From: Fidelibacterota bacterium | GTDB lineage: Bacteria > Fidelibacterota > Marinisomatia > Marinisomatales > TCS55 | Length of the DNA stretch: 40,000 bases | Direction of reading: 5' to 3' | NCBI GenBank assembly: GCA_022561485.1 | Contig: JADFRD010000001.1 | Coordinates: forward strand, 1-40,000 | Notes under the pieces: generated by a model | The model's input: only the letters and a program-made list of their open reading frames with translations | Databases searched by the model: none | What the model was told of the DNA's origin: nothing | In this document: positions 8,974-15,978 of the stretch, in pieces | Position numbering within the stretch: the first letter of the stretch is position 1 | How the letters are laid out: the number at the start of each line of letters is the position of its first letter | Made by a program: the position numbers and the translations under genes

Positions 8974-9669
8974 ATGGCAAATTATGGAATGATAATTGAT
9001 CTAAAAAACTGTGTGGGTTGTGCAGGCTGTGATATAGCCTGCAAGACTGAAAATAATTTAGATCATGATGTACACTGGTCATTTCACATTACGGAAACGA
9101 CAGGTGTTTTTCCGAATGTTGGCTACCGATATATCCCGAAACTGTGCAACCATTGCGAAAATGCATCTTGTGTAAAAGTGTGTCCAACACAAGCGATGTA
9201 CAAAGATGAAAATGGTCTCACACTGCATGATCCGGACAAATGTATCGGATGCAGAAGTTGTGAATTAGCTTGTCCGTATAATTGCATAAGTTTTAATGAA
9301 GATGTTCAGCATCAGCATCAATGGCAGATGGATACGGAACCTCTATTGGAAGGTATAACGAGCAGCGGAAAGGAAATTGCAGAAAAATTTGATAATGTAC
9401 CTTTTCCAAATTACAATCCGGATCGGGCAAAAACATACGATGGTGTACGTAGAAAGGGCATTGTTGAAAAATGTACTCTTTGTGATCACAGGATTTTAGA
9501 TGGGAAGGATCCATGGTGTGTGGTATCCTGTCCGGCAGATGCTCGAATATTTGGTGATTTTGATGATCCTAAAAGTGAAGTGTCAATCTTGTTGGCCGAA
9601 AACTCGGCTTTTCAATTGTTGAAGTCAAAAGGAACCAAACCAAAAGTATATTACATTAATGAATTCTAA
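8974..9669 (+). CDS. arrB: Four-cluster ferredoxin subunit (ArrB-type)
   Basis: The protein has 231 residues and 16 Cys in four cluster-binding groups: C13/16/19/23, C58/61/66/70, C90/93/96/100 and C167/170/182/186. This is the DmsB/PhsB/ArrB arrangement. It carries electrons from the membrane anchor to the molybdenum subunit. There is no own signal peptide; export would be by hitchhiking with the Tat-bearing catalytic subunit. A strong GGAGG site precedes the start, 12 bp after the arrA stop. The end overlaps the chaperone gene by 11 bp. Confidence 0.88.
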   Translation: MANYGMIIDLKNCVGCAGCDIACKTENNLDHDVHWSFHITETTGVFPNVGYRYIPKLCNHCENASCVKVCPTQAMYKDENGLTLHDPDKCIGCRSCELACPYNCISFNEDVQHQHQWQMDTEPLLEGITSSGKEIAEKFDNVPFPNYNPDRAKTYDGVRRKGIVEKCTLCDHRILDGKDPWCVVSCPADARIFGDFDDPKSEVSILLAENSAFQLLKSKGTKPKVYYINEF

Positions 9670-10294
9670 ACTGCAAACGAATCAGCTAAATGACCAACTT
9701 GTAAATAGAGCAAATATTTACAAGTTATTAGCGGATTGCTTTAAGTATCCTGAAGACTCTCTGGAAAGTACTCTGAAATTATTAAAATCAGCTACGGTTA
9801 ATTACGATGATGTTATGGGAACCAGTGCTGAAAAATTGGTCGATAATTTCAAATTAAACACTTTTTTAAAAGAATTGCAAATCGAGTATTCCAGGCTTTT
9901 TGTAGGTCCATTTCAATTGGATGCCCCCCCTTACAGTTCAGTATATCTTGATAAACAAGGTTTGGTAATGGGGGAATCTACCCAGCAGGCAATTGAATTT
10001 TATGTAAAAGCGGGACTCGATCCCGCTCTTGAAATTCATGAACCTCCGGATCATATCAGAGTAGAACTAGAGTTTATGTATTATCTATTGTTCCAGAAAG
10101 TGATGGATGGAAATAATCGTTTTTTAGACATCAGTTATAAATTTATGGAAACGCATTTAATTCATTGGGTTTTTACTTTTACAAATAAAATCAAAGATTG
10201 TACTGAGAGTAAGTTTTATATAAGATTGGCGGAACTGTTAGATTCATTTCTATCAAAAGAAAAGGAATTATTTTTAAAATACAATAAAATATAA
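9659..10294 (+). CDS. arrD: TorD/DmsD-family molybdoenzyme chaperone (ArrD-like)
   Basis: This 211-residue, largely helical protein has the TorD-type start (NIYKLLADCFKYPED) and the central EPPDHIRVELEFMYYLL segment. The E-x-PDH motif followed by an E-[FL]-x-x-L helix is the family hallmark. Such chaperones bind the Tat signal of the catalytic subunit and hold it until cofactor insertion. The start codon lies inside the end of arrB, which implies translational coupling. It closes the operon. Confidence 0.88.
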   Translation: MNSKLQTNQLNDQLVNRANIYKLLADCFKYPEDSLESTLKLLKSATVNYDDVMGTSAEKLVDNFKLNTFLKELQIEYSRLFVGPFQLDAPPYSSVYLDKQGLVMGESTQQAIEFYVKAGLDPALEIHEPPDHIRVELEFMYYLLFQKVMDGNNRFLDISYKFMETHLIHWVFTFTNKIKDCTESKFYIRLAELLDSFLSKEKELFLKYNKI

Positions 10295-10467
10295 AAGTAA
10301 TGTATAGAGAGTCTTTTTTGAGGTATTAATTCCTTTTACGAATCAATTATCTTGCTAAAGTATTGTCCAATAAATCCAACTTGTTGGCTGGTTGCAGTGA
10401 CTCAGTATTCCATGGCCAAATCCAGATGAGAAATATGGGAGCATCTTCACGGATACTAATAAATCTT

Positions 10468-10745
10468 GGCTATGTTCTAAACCTAAACTGATTTGCATAC
10501 TGTTTAAACCACCTTGTTAAACTCCGACGGAGTTTGTGTTTGCCGTGTTCAGTGCTTTTATAGACATACAATCCCTACGGGATTTCTTTTCATATTTAAA
10601 GACTCCGTTAGGAGTTAAATGTCTATAACATAATAGATAAACAACGCCGTCCGCCTGCCCCATATGAAATATATTGAAGGTGGCGGGCAGGTAGGTGTTG
10701 AATGTTTTTATTATGTCTAATTCAGTTGATTTATGGAACATAGCC
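10468..10745. mobile_element. 278-bp MITE with terminal inverted repeats and 8-bp target duplication
   Basis: The ends are GGCTATGTTC (10468-10477) and its exact reverse complement GAACATAGCC (10736-10745); weaker pairing continues inward (AACTGA on both arms). The flanking octamers are TAAATCTT (10460-10467) and TAAATTTT (10746-10753), an 8-bp target duplication with one substitution. There is no transposase inside, so it needs a helper element. The interior carries three short hairpins and a nested REP-like unit (10560-10626). An open reading frame on the minus strand only reads through these palindromes and is not treated as a gene. Confidence 0.82.
10520..10626. repeat. REP-like hairpin cluster nested in the MITE
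   Basis: Three small hairpins lie in a row: AACTCCGACGGAGTT (10520-10534), AATCCCTACGGGATT (10570-10584) and ACTCCGTTAGGAGT (10602-10615). The last two are enclosed by ATAGACAT (10560-10567) and ATGTCTAT (10619-10626), its reverse complement. The layout is that of a REP pair, in which two hairpins face each other within a longer dyad. Confidence 0.6.
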
Positions 10746-10979
10746 TAAATTTTTTGAGTATTTCAAGAAATCGAATGACTGGGTAACAAAGTGGAAAATG
10801 CACCCTATTTTCTTAAGAAGACCCTTATGGGTGGATAGGACTTTGACACTGCAAAAAAAAGCCATTTTATATAAAATAGCACCAACTATTCCAGTTGTTT
10901 TTTAAGAAATTACAAAAACCAGTATTTCTTTATTTAATCGAGGAAAAAATTATTTATAATAAAACTTGATAACCATATC

Positions 10980-10999
10980 TTGTATTCCTTAATATACAA
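10980..10999. promoter_or_regulatory. Inverted repeat upstream of the Rrf2 gene, candidate operator
   Basis: TTGTAT-N8-ATACAA lies 40 bp before the Rrf2 start. Dyads of this size and position are usual for Rrf2/NsrR autoregulation. A smaller CAGAC-AATGAG-GTCTG hairpin follows at about 11003-11018. Confidence 0.5.
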
Positions 11000-11039
11000 C
11001 TCCAGACAATGAGGTCTGATTATCTTTAGGTAAAAATTT

Positions 11040-11504
11040 ATGTTAAATTTTATATCGAAATCCTCACAATATGCAATACAAGCTATCATGTTTTTATCAG
11101 CACAGCCAAAAAATCATCCTGTCTTTCAACGGGATATAGCTAAAGCATTAGATATCCCAAACCATTTTTTGGGTAAAATACTGCAGATACTTGTTAAACA
11201 TGATTTAGTTATATCTCATAAAGGGATTAACGGTGGTTTTGTCATCAATGAAACAGAAGAAAAAATTACTTTAAATACGATTGTTCGAATTATAGAAGGT
11301 GACAAATTTTTAGATGGCTGTATGGTTGGATTCCCTTACTGTTCCGATGAACACCCTTGTCCGATCCATAATGAATGGGTAAGTGCTAGAAATGAAATAA
11401 CAAAAATTTTCGAACAAAAAAATATCAATCATTTTAGTGAAGAACTGGAATCTAAACTAAATTATATAGCCCTCAAGAATAATAAAAAAGAGCAGAAAGT
11501 ATGA
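11040..11504 (+). CDS. Rrf2-family Fe-S regulator, NsrR-like
   Basis: The protein has 154 residues with an N-terminal winged helix (AIQAIMFLSAQP, then DIAKALDIPNHFLGKILQIL) and the Rrf2 wing GINGGFVI. Three Cys, at 94, 101 and 107, lie in the cluster-binding loop (spacing x6 and x5), so a redox- or NO-sensitive Fe-S cluster is likely. The neighbouring RIC and hemerythrin genes point to nitrosative stress and favour an NsrR-like role over IscR. There is a dyad just upstream. The stop overlaps the next small ORF (ATGA). Confidence 0.85.
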   Translation: MLNFISKSSQYAIQAIMFLSAQPKNHPVFQRDIAKALDIPNHFLGKILQILVKHDLVISHKGINGGFVINETEEKITLNTIVRIIEGDKFLDGCMVGFPYCSDEHPCPIHNEWVSARNEITKIFEQKNINHFSEELESKLNYIALKNNKKEQKV

Positions 11505-11590
11505 AAATAAATGTTCATTATAATAATATTTATTTAATCATTTTGATGATTTTATTTCAGGGTGATTTATTCGGTCAAAATAATCGGTGA
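11501..11590 (+). CDS. Small ORF, 29 residues, signal-peptide-like
   Basis: The ATG overlaps the Rrf2 stop as ATGA, which suggests coupled translation. The product is a short basic start, a hydrophobic core (YLIILMILFQGDLFG) and a polar end, which looks like a signal peptide with no mature protein. It may be the start of a gene broken by a frameshift into the next small ORF (11595-11711), or a real tiny peptide. No family is recognised. Confidence 0.3.
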   Translation: MKINVHYNNIYLIILMILFQGDLFGQNNR

Positions 11591-11594
11591 AAAT

Positions 11595-11711
11595 ATGAGT
11601 TCAGGAACACCGGAAATGGCTATGTATGGATTTGTCATTTTCTTTGCAGTGTGTGTACAGCTGAATTGGTGGTATTACCTGGGACCCAAAGCAGAATTCA
11701 ACAACCCTTGA
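11595..11711 (+). CDS. Small single-pass membrane protein, 38 residues
   Basis: GGTGA lies 4 to 5 bases before the ATG. The product has one hydrophobic segment (MYGFVIFFAVCVQLNWWYYL) and a short polar tail (GPKAEFNNP). Its size and shape are those of a small accessory subunit of a membrane complex, but I do not recognise it. It lies in the +1 frame relative to the preceding signal-like ORF, so the two could be pieces of one gene. It sits between the Rrf2 and RIC genes. Confidence 0.4.
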   Translation: MSSGTPEMAMYGFVIFFAVCVQLNWWYYLGPKAEFNNP

Positions 11712-11750
11712 TTAAGGGATAAGTAGTTATGCCATCGTTCTTAACTCAAC

Positions 11751-11766
11751 CCCGCCAGCTGGCGGG
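11751..11766. repeat. Perfect GC-rich palindrome in spacer
   Basis: CCCGCCAGCTGGCGGG is a perfect 16-bp palindrome in AT-rich DNA, 41 bp before the RIC start. Related GC-rich hairpins occur at about 10661-10692, 13819-13831, 19724-19764, 34558-34612 and 36759-36785. Confidence 0.6.
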
Positions 11767-11807
11767 CATTAAATCAAGCCCAAATAATTAGGAAAAAGGA
11801 AAAAAAA

Positions 11808-12506
11808 ATGATTAAAGAAAAAACAATTGGTCAAATCGTAACAGATGATATTCGCACAGCGAATATATTTAAAAAGCATGGACTGGATTTTTGCTGCGGA
11901 GGTGGAAAGACGATCGAATCCGCTTGTGCAGAAAATGGAGTTGATCTTGCTGAATTGTTACATGACATAGATGCCGTTTTAGGTCAGTCCGAACCGGTGG
12001 AAGATTATCAATCCATGAAGCTGGATGCACTGATTAACTACATCTATGATAATCACCACAAATACATCTATGAACATGGATCTGTGACAGCTGAATTCAT
12101 CAATAAAGTTGCCCGTGTCCATGGGGAGCGTCATCCGGAAACGATTGAAATAGCAAAACTTTATAATGAGCTTTTAGCGGACCTTCAACAGCATATGATG
12201 AAAGAAGAACAGATTCTATTTCCTGCGGTCAAAAGAATGCTAAATGAATCCGGCAATATCGGCTCCTTTGTAAATGGTCCGATTTCTGTGATGCGAATGG
12301 AACACGATAACGTCGGAGAAATCTTAAAAAAGATGAACGCTTTAAGTGGTGGTTATAAGCCGCCTGCCGATGGTTGCAATACCTACCGCGCTGCCTATGC
12401 GAATTTGAGGGACATGGAAAATGACATTCATTTGCATATTCATCTGGAAAATAATATTCTATTTCCGAAAGCGATAGCATTGGAAGAACAATTATTGGGT
12501 TCATAG
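11808..12506 (+). CDS. ric: Iron-sulfur cluster repair di-iron protein (RIC; ScdA/YtfE/DnrN)
   Basis: The protein has 232 residues. The N-terminal ScdA_N domain (about residues 5-60) carries the CCGGG motif (C29, C30). A hemerythrin-like four-helix domain follows, with His at 84, 105, 129, 166 and 208-212 and Glu at 133. This is the di-iron site used to repair Fe-S clusters damaged by NO or peroxide. The length equals the family norm. The neighbours, an Rrf2 regulator upstream and a second hemerythrin-like protein downstream, suggest one NO-response unit. Confidence 0.93.
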   Translation: MIKEKTIGQIVTDDIRTANIFKKHGLDFCCGGGKTIESACAENGVDLAELLHDIDAVLGQSEPVEDYQSMKLDALINYIYDNHHKYIYEHGSVTAEFINKVARVHGERHPETIEIAKLYNELLADLQQHMMKEEQILFPAVKRMLNESGNIGSFVNGPISVMRMEHDNVGEILKKMNALSGGYKPPADGCNTYRAAYANLRDMENDIHLHIHLENNILFPKAIALEEQLLGS

Positions 12507-12511
12507 TTTAG

Positions 12512-12649
12512 ATGAAAAAAAAAGCAGAATTATTTTTTTTGAAACTACTATACAAAACAATGAACAATGAGGACAATAAATGGTATAATGAAAAAGTGGA
12601 TCCAGAAGAAAAAGCCAGCAGGAAAAAGTACAAAAAGAGATTAATGTAA
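12512..12649 (+). CDS. Small basic ORF, 45 residues
   Basis: This short open frame starts 6 bp after the ric stop and encodes a lysine-rich peptide with an N-terminal amphipathic stretch (ELFFLKLLYKTM) and a basic end (ASRKKYKKRLM). No family is recognised, and no convincing ribosome-binding site is seen beyond the A-rich run. It may be real because it fills the only space between ric and the hemerythrin gene, but chance is not excluded. Confidence 0.3.
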   Translation: MKKKAELFFLKLLYKTMNNEDNKWYNEKVDPEEKASRKKYKKRLM

Positions 12650-12758
12650 GATATAAATAAGCAATTAAATCAAAATCAGTTTCATCGTTATAAAGCATTG
12701 TTTAACCATACAGGAAATGTATAGCAGCGTAGATTCAAGCAGTAATAAAGGAGAAAAA

Positions 12759-13292
12759 ATGGATAATTTTTTTGCAAATTTGCCCGAAGGTCATGTACTT
12801 AAAACATTCTACCTCGAGCACGAAATCATACTTAAAACGTTAAAGGAAATATCTGAATTGAATGATCGTATTCAAAATATTCAAAGTATTGATTCAGCCG
12901 TTCCAGAGTTAAAAAAACTACAATATCAGGCAACTCGATTAACAGATTCCGAACCCCATCACCAACGGGAAGAGAATGCGCTTTTCTCAATAATGATTGA
13001 AAGAGGAATGGGAGGGCCACCCACGGTTATGACAATGGAACATGTAACGATTCGTGAGTATAAACACAAATTGAAAGACATTTCAGTGAATTATAATGGC
13101 TTGAGTTGGGAAGAAGTCAAAACAAAGATTAACAGTTTAAGCATAGGAATCTGCCAAATGCTAGGAAACCATATTCAAAAAGAAAACACTATCTTGTATC
13201 CAATGGCACATCAGGGAATTCCAGAGGAATCCGTATGGCAGGAAATGAGGAAAAAATGTGATGAAATAGGATACTGTAGTTTTACTCCCTGA
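12759..13292 (+). CDS. Hemerythrin-like protein related to the DUF438 hemerythrin domain
   Basis: I chose ATG 12759 (177 residues) over 12717 because AAAGGAG precedes it and because LPEGH near the N-terminus is where the hemerythrin part of DUF438 proteins begins. Candidate iron ligands are His21, His68, Glu71, His95, His138 and Glu142, spread over four predicted helices. It would bind O2 or NO or store iron. Next to ric and an NsrR-like regulator, a part in NO or oxygen sensing is the natural reading. Confidence 0.8.
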   Translation: MDNFFANLPEGHVLKTFYLEHEIILKTLKEISELNDRIQNIQSIDSAVPELKKLQYQATRLTDSEPHHQREENALFSIMIERGMGGPPTVMTMEHVTIREYKHKLKDISVNYNGLSWEEVKTKINSLSIGICQMLGNHIQKENTILYPMAHQGIPEESVWQEMRKKCDEIGYCSFTP

Positions 13293-13758
13293 TTACTAAA
13301 AAATAGTTAATAAGACCGGAGAAAAATAGTTTTAAGCATCATAAGGTTTGAATATCTGGGATATCATAATTATAACAATAAAACAGGTTTACATTTTTCA
13401 TGCCACTGAATAAACCTTGTTAATTATTTTAATTACAAGAGGGCTTTGCAAAACCTGAAGCGTGAAGGAAAAAGATGGAAAATTTGTCTGGTTAAGGTGA
13501 GAAACGTAGTCAATAGCGGTGCTATGGACAAGTTTTTTAATGAAAAGCAGACGAATTTTAAACTTTTTAATTTGTGAAAAAAGGTTTTGCAAAGCCCTAT
13601 AGAGCAAATTCGTTTATCAATCTCTTCTAATAGAGGCTTCTATAATAGATTTCATTTTGGTAAATTCATACTAAGTATAATTCGGTTATAGAACAAAATA
13701 TAGTAGTTTAAATACAATCAAATCTCTTAGCTGAATTACCTAAGTTCCTGAATGAATT
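13293..13758. other. Spacer before moaA holding a small MITE
   Basis: No gene is supported. A loose dyad (AACAGGTTTA with TAAACCTTGTT, about 13383-13422) lies after the hemerythrin gene and could act as a weak terminator. The MITE at 13440-13598 follows. The rest, to 13758, is AT-rich with nothing recognised. Confidence 0.5.
13440..13598. mobile_element. 159-bp MITE with 17-bp perfect inverted repeats
   Basis: AGGGCTTTGCAAAACCT (13440-13456) is repeated as its exact reverse complement at 13582-13598. The TTTGCAAAA core resembles the candidate IS end at 417-431, so mobilisation by an IS5-like transposase of that type is plausible. There is no transposase inside and no convincing target duplication. 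An antisense open frame across it is not a credible gene. Confidence 0.7.
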
Positions 13759-13816
13759 AGGGGATATGGTATGAGGCCGGTACGGTGATGCTGGAAACGG
13801 TATCATTAGCTCCCCT
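13759..13816 (+). promoter_or_regulatory. Structured leader upstream of moaA, riboswitch candidate
   Basis: AGGGGA (13759-13764) pairs with TCCCCT (13811-13816). Inside, TGATGC (13786-13791) pairs with GTATCA (13800-13805) around a short loop, and GTA/TAC pairing is possible near 13768-13783. A closed multi-stem fold just ahead of the first molybdenum-cofactor gene suggests control by Moco or molybdate. I cannot match it to the known Moco RNA motif by eye. Confidence 0.35.
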
Positions 13817-13818
13817 GT

Positions 13819-13831
13819 CTGCCTATGGCAG
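13819..13831. repeat. GC-rich hairpin overlapping a false moaA start
   Basis: CTGCC-TAT-GGCAG is a short hairpin. The in-frame ATG at 13825 lies within it and has no ribosome-binding site, which is one reason for starting moaA at 13849. Confidence 0.5.
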
Positions 13832-13848
13832 GCGCAATTGGAAAGAGA

Positions 13849-14892
13849 ATGGAAGTAGTAAAACAAAAAATCCAATCCTTTAGTGATGCGCCAGTTCGAT
13901 CGGCGCACGCCCTGATCCAAGATCAATTTGGTCGGTCGTTTAATTACCTTCGCATTGCCTTAAATGAGCAATGCAATCTGCGTTGTATTTACTGCATGCC
14001 GGAGGAAGGTATCGCTTTCCGCACGGAAGATAAACTGCTCACCACAGATGAAATTTTTCGTATTATTGAATTGACTGCACGGTTGGGCATATCTAAAATC
14101 CGATTTACCGGCGGTGAACCGTTGCTTCGTAAAGATCTGCCAAAACTCATTCGATTTGCCAATAATACGATTGGAGTAGAATCAATTCATTTAACTACGA
14201 ATGGATTATTGCTAGTCAAACATATTGAACAATTAGAAGACGCTGGCTTAACCGGGATTAACATCAGTTTAGATACACTGAAACCTGAAAAATTCAAAGT
14301 CATTACCAGACGTGATGGTTTAAATCTTGTTTTGGATGGACTCGAAAAAGCGATTCAATCAGGCATGACATCCATTAAGATTAATGTGGTCGCCATGAGA
14401 GATTTCAATAATGATGAACTCTTGGATTTTGTCGATTTAACCAGGGAAAATGATATTACCGTTCGTTTTATCGAACTCATGCCCTTCGATGCACATCAAA
14501 TCTGGAAAACGGGAAAATTTTATGGGGCAGATCATATTGTTTCTGATTTGAAACGCCAAATTAAAGACCTAGAAAGTGTAGACGGCTCTCGAACAGAACA
14601 TCATATTTTCAGGGTAAAAGGCCATAAGGGAAAGTTGGCAGTCATCCCAGCTTATTCTCGGAGCCTGTGCGGTGAATGCAATCGCATTCGTCTAACAGCA
14701 GATGGAAAATTATTGAACTGTTTATACAGCCAAGAGGAAACCAATATACGGGATGCGATGCGCAGTGGATGTTCTGACGATGAGATTGGAAAAATGTTTC
14801 GAAAAACAATGTGGAAAAAATTCCAAGACGGCTGGGATGCCCAAAACCAAGGTAACGATCAGCGGGAGTCCATGACCCAGATAGGAGGTTAA
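13849..14892 (+). CDS. moaA: GTP 3',8-cyclase MoaA
   Basis: MoaA is a radical SAM enzyme that turns GTP into 3',8-cyclo-GTP, the first step of molybdenum cofactor synthesis. C42-x3-C46-x2-C49 binds the SAM cluster and FTGGEPLL is the SAM-binding strand. The second cluster is provided by LCGECNRIRL and the Cys in KLLNCLY. The C-terminus ends in Gly-Gly, which is required in the family. ATG 13849 (347 residues) has GGAAAGAGA upstream; the in-frame ATG 13825 lies in a palindrome. It is the first gene of a long Moco cluster that serves the molybdoenzymes at 538-10294. Confidence 0.95.
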   Translation: MEVVKQKIQSFSDAPVRSAHALIQDQFGRSFNYLRIALNEQCNLRCIYCMPEEGIAFRTEDKLLTTDEIFRIIELTARLGISKIRFTGGEPLLRKDLPKLIRFANNTIGVESIHLTTNGLLLVKHIEQLEDAGLTGINISLDTLKPEKFKVITRRDGLNLVLDGLEKAIQSGMTSIKINVVAMRDFNNDELLDFVDLTRENDITVRFIELMPFDAHQIWKTGKFYGADHIVSDLKRQIKDLESVDGSRTEHHIFRVKGHKGKLAVIPAYSRSLCGECNRIRLTADGKLLNCLYSQEETNIRDAMRSGCSDDEIGKMFRKTMWKKFQDGWDAQNQGNDQRESMTQIGG

Positions 14893-15033
14893 AAGAATGG
14901 CATATTGGATTGATGGAACAATGTTTAAAATGGAAATAATTTATTGTGTTCCTAATATTACTGGTAATTATGGGAGTCTATTCCCAAATTTTACTGAAAA
15001 TACGGGAATAAATTTTCAAAGGAGATTTATTTA
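14893..15033. other. Spacer between moaA and moaCB
   Basis: No gene is supported. One frame reads as a membrane-like peptide (FIVFLILLVIMGVYSQILLK, 14951-15013) directly after an in-frame TAA, so it may be the stub of a lost small membrane protein. AAGGAGA at 15019-15025 is the moaCB ribosome-binding site. Confidence 0.4.
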
Positions 15034-15975
15034 ATGAATGATTTTTCACATTTAGATAATAAAGGCAACGTCAAAATGGTGGATGTGACTAATAAAGTAT
15101 CTACTCTTCGAATTGCTCAAGCGGAAGGGAAAATTACTCTGCTTCCGGAAACAATTGCTTCAATTCAGGATGATTCCATCCCCAAAGGAAACGTGTTGAC
15201 CACTGCCAAGATTGCAGGCATTCAGGCAGCGAAGAAGACATCTGAACTCATCCCTATGTGCCATCAATTAAATTTGTCCTTTGTGGATATTGTATTTGAC
15301 ATGCAGACTGATTGGATCAATATTAAATCAACCGTCAAAACCAGGGAAGCCACCGGTGTAGAAATGGAAGCATTAATGGCAGTGTCCATCGCTGCGTTGA
15401 CGATTTATGATATGTGCAAGGCGGTGGATAAAACCATGTCCATTGGCGAAATCAAGCTGGTGAAAAAGACGGGTGGAAAAACAGATCATGCGGTGGAATA
15501 TCGCCCCAAAGTAGGTGTCATCACTTTGAGTGACAGTGTTGCTGCCGGTGAAAGCGAAGATAAATCTGGTCCGATTCTTATAAATGGATTTGCCGATGCC
15601 GGATGTAATGTGATTCATCATGAAGTTTTTCCGGATGGCTCCAAGGAACTGGTGCCAACGATTCAAGAGTGGATTGATGAAGGTGTTGAGTTGATTCTCA
15701 CCACAGGCGGAACGGGGTTGGGACCGCGGGATTTGACTATTCAAACGGTGGAAGAAATTTTTGATTCCAAATTGCCTGGCGTTGAACAGGCGCTTCATGC
15801 CTACGGACGCGGAAAAGTCAGAACAGCCATGCTATCCCGGTTAACAGCAGGAGTGGTGAATGGGGCGATTGTGATTTGTCTGCCAGGCAGCCCCGGTGCG
15901 GCAAAGGATGCGTTAAATGTGTTAATCCCAACCATTTTTCATTCATTTCATATGATGATGGGTGAAAAACATTGA
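15034..15975 (+). CDS. moaCB: Fused MoaC-MoaB (cyclic pyranopterin monophosphate synthase + molybdopterin adenylyltransferase-like)
   Basis: The protein has 313 residues in two domains. Residues 1-155 are MoaC, which makes cPMP: VLTTAKIAGIQAAKKTSELI, then MCHQLNLSF, then a VKTREATGVEMEAL block. Residues 162-313 are MoaB/MogA-like: TLSDSVAAGESEDKSG, TTGGTGLGPRD and the CLPGSPGA loop of molybdopterin-binding enzymes. Such fusions are known in several phyla and explain why no separate mogA or moaB is present. The start is preceded by AAGGAGA. Confidence 0.93.
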   Translation: MNDFSHLDNKGNVKMVDVTNKVSTLRIAQAEGKITLLPETIASIQDDSIPKGNVLTTAKIAGIQAAKKTSELIPMCHQLNLSFVDIVFDMQTDWINIKSTVKTREATGVEMEALMAVSIAALTIYDMCKAVDKTMSIGEIKLVKKTGGKTDHAVEYRPKVGVITLSDSVAAGESEDKSGPILINGFADAGCNVIHHEVFPDGSKELVPTIQEWIDEGVELILTTGGTGLGPRDLTIQTVEEIFDSKLPGVEQALHAYGRGKVRTAMLSRLTAGVVNGAIVICLPGSPGAAKDALNVLIPTIFHSFHMMMGEKH

Positions 15976-15978
15976 TGG

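Larger units (their letters stand above)
10386..10880 (+). pseudogene. C-terminal remnant of a paralog of the 538-3381 molybdoenzyme, split by a MITE
   Basis: The reading before 10468 includes DEKYGSIFTDTNKS and the reading after 10753 includes EYFKKSNDW and FLRRPLWVDRTLTLQKK. They match in order the last 67 residues of the 538-3381 protein (DEKYGDIFVDTNKSFEHFKK, then LRRPLWMGRPLTPQK). If the 278-bp element and one 8-bp target copy are removed, the two halves join in frame as NKSFEYFKK. A TGA codon lies near the start of the remnant (GWLQ then stop), and the rest of the gene is missing. The copy is diverged, not a recent duplicate. Older traces of the paralog may extend back to about 10350. 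Confidence 0.85.

Noticed and set aside
10517..10741. Minus-strand open frame of 74 codons
   Set aside because: It lies wholly within the 278-bp MITE and translates its palindromes; no protein-like pattern or ribosome-binding site.
12501..12698. Minus-strand open frame opposite the ric-hemerythrin spacer
   Set aside because: Low-complexity aromatic and Cys-rich translation of AT-rich DNA with no start signals; the plus-strand small ORF at 12512 is the better, still weak, candidate.
13398..13607. Minus-strand open frame of 69 codons
   Set aside because: It spans the 159-bp MITE and its terminal repeats. It could derive from an old transposon but is not a credible gene.
14897..15033. Short open frame of about 45 codons between moaA and moaCB
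   Set aside because: It runs through the moaCB ribosome-binding site, and another frame there is the one with a hydrophobic pattern. Neither is convincing.
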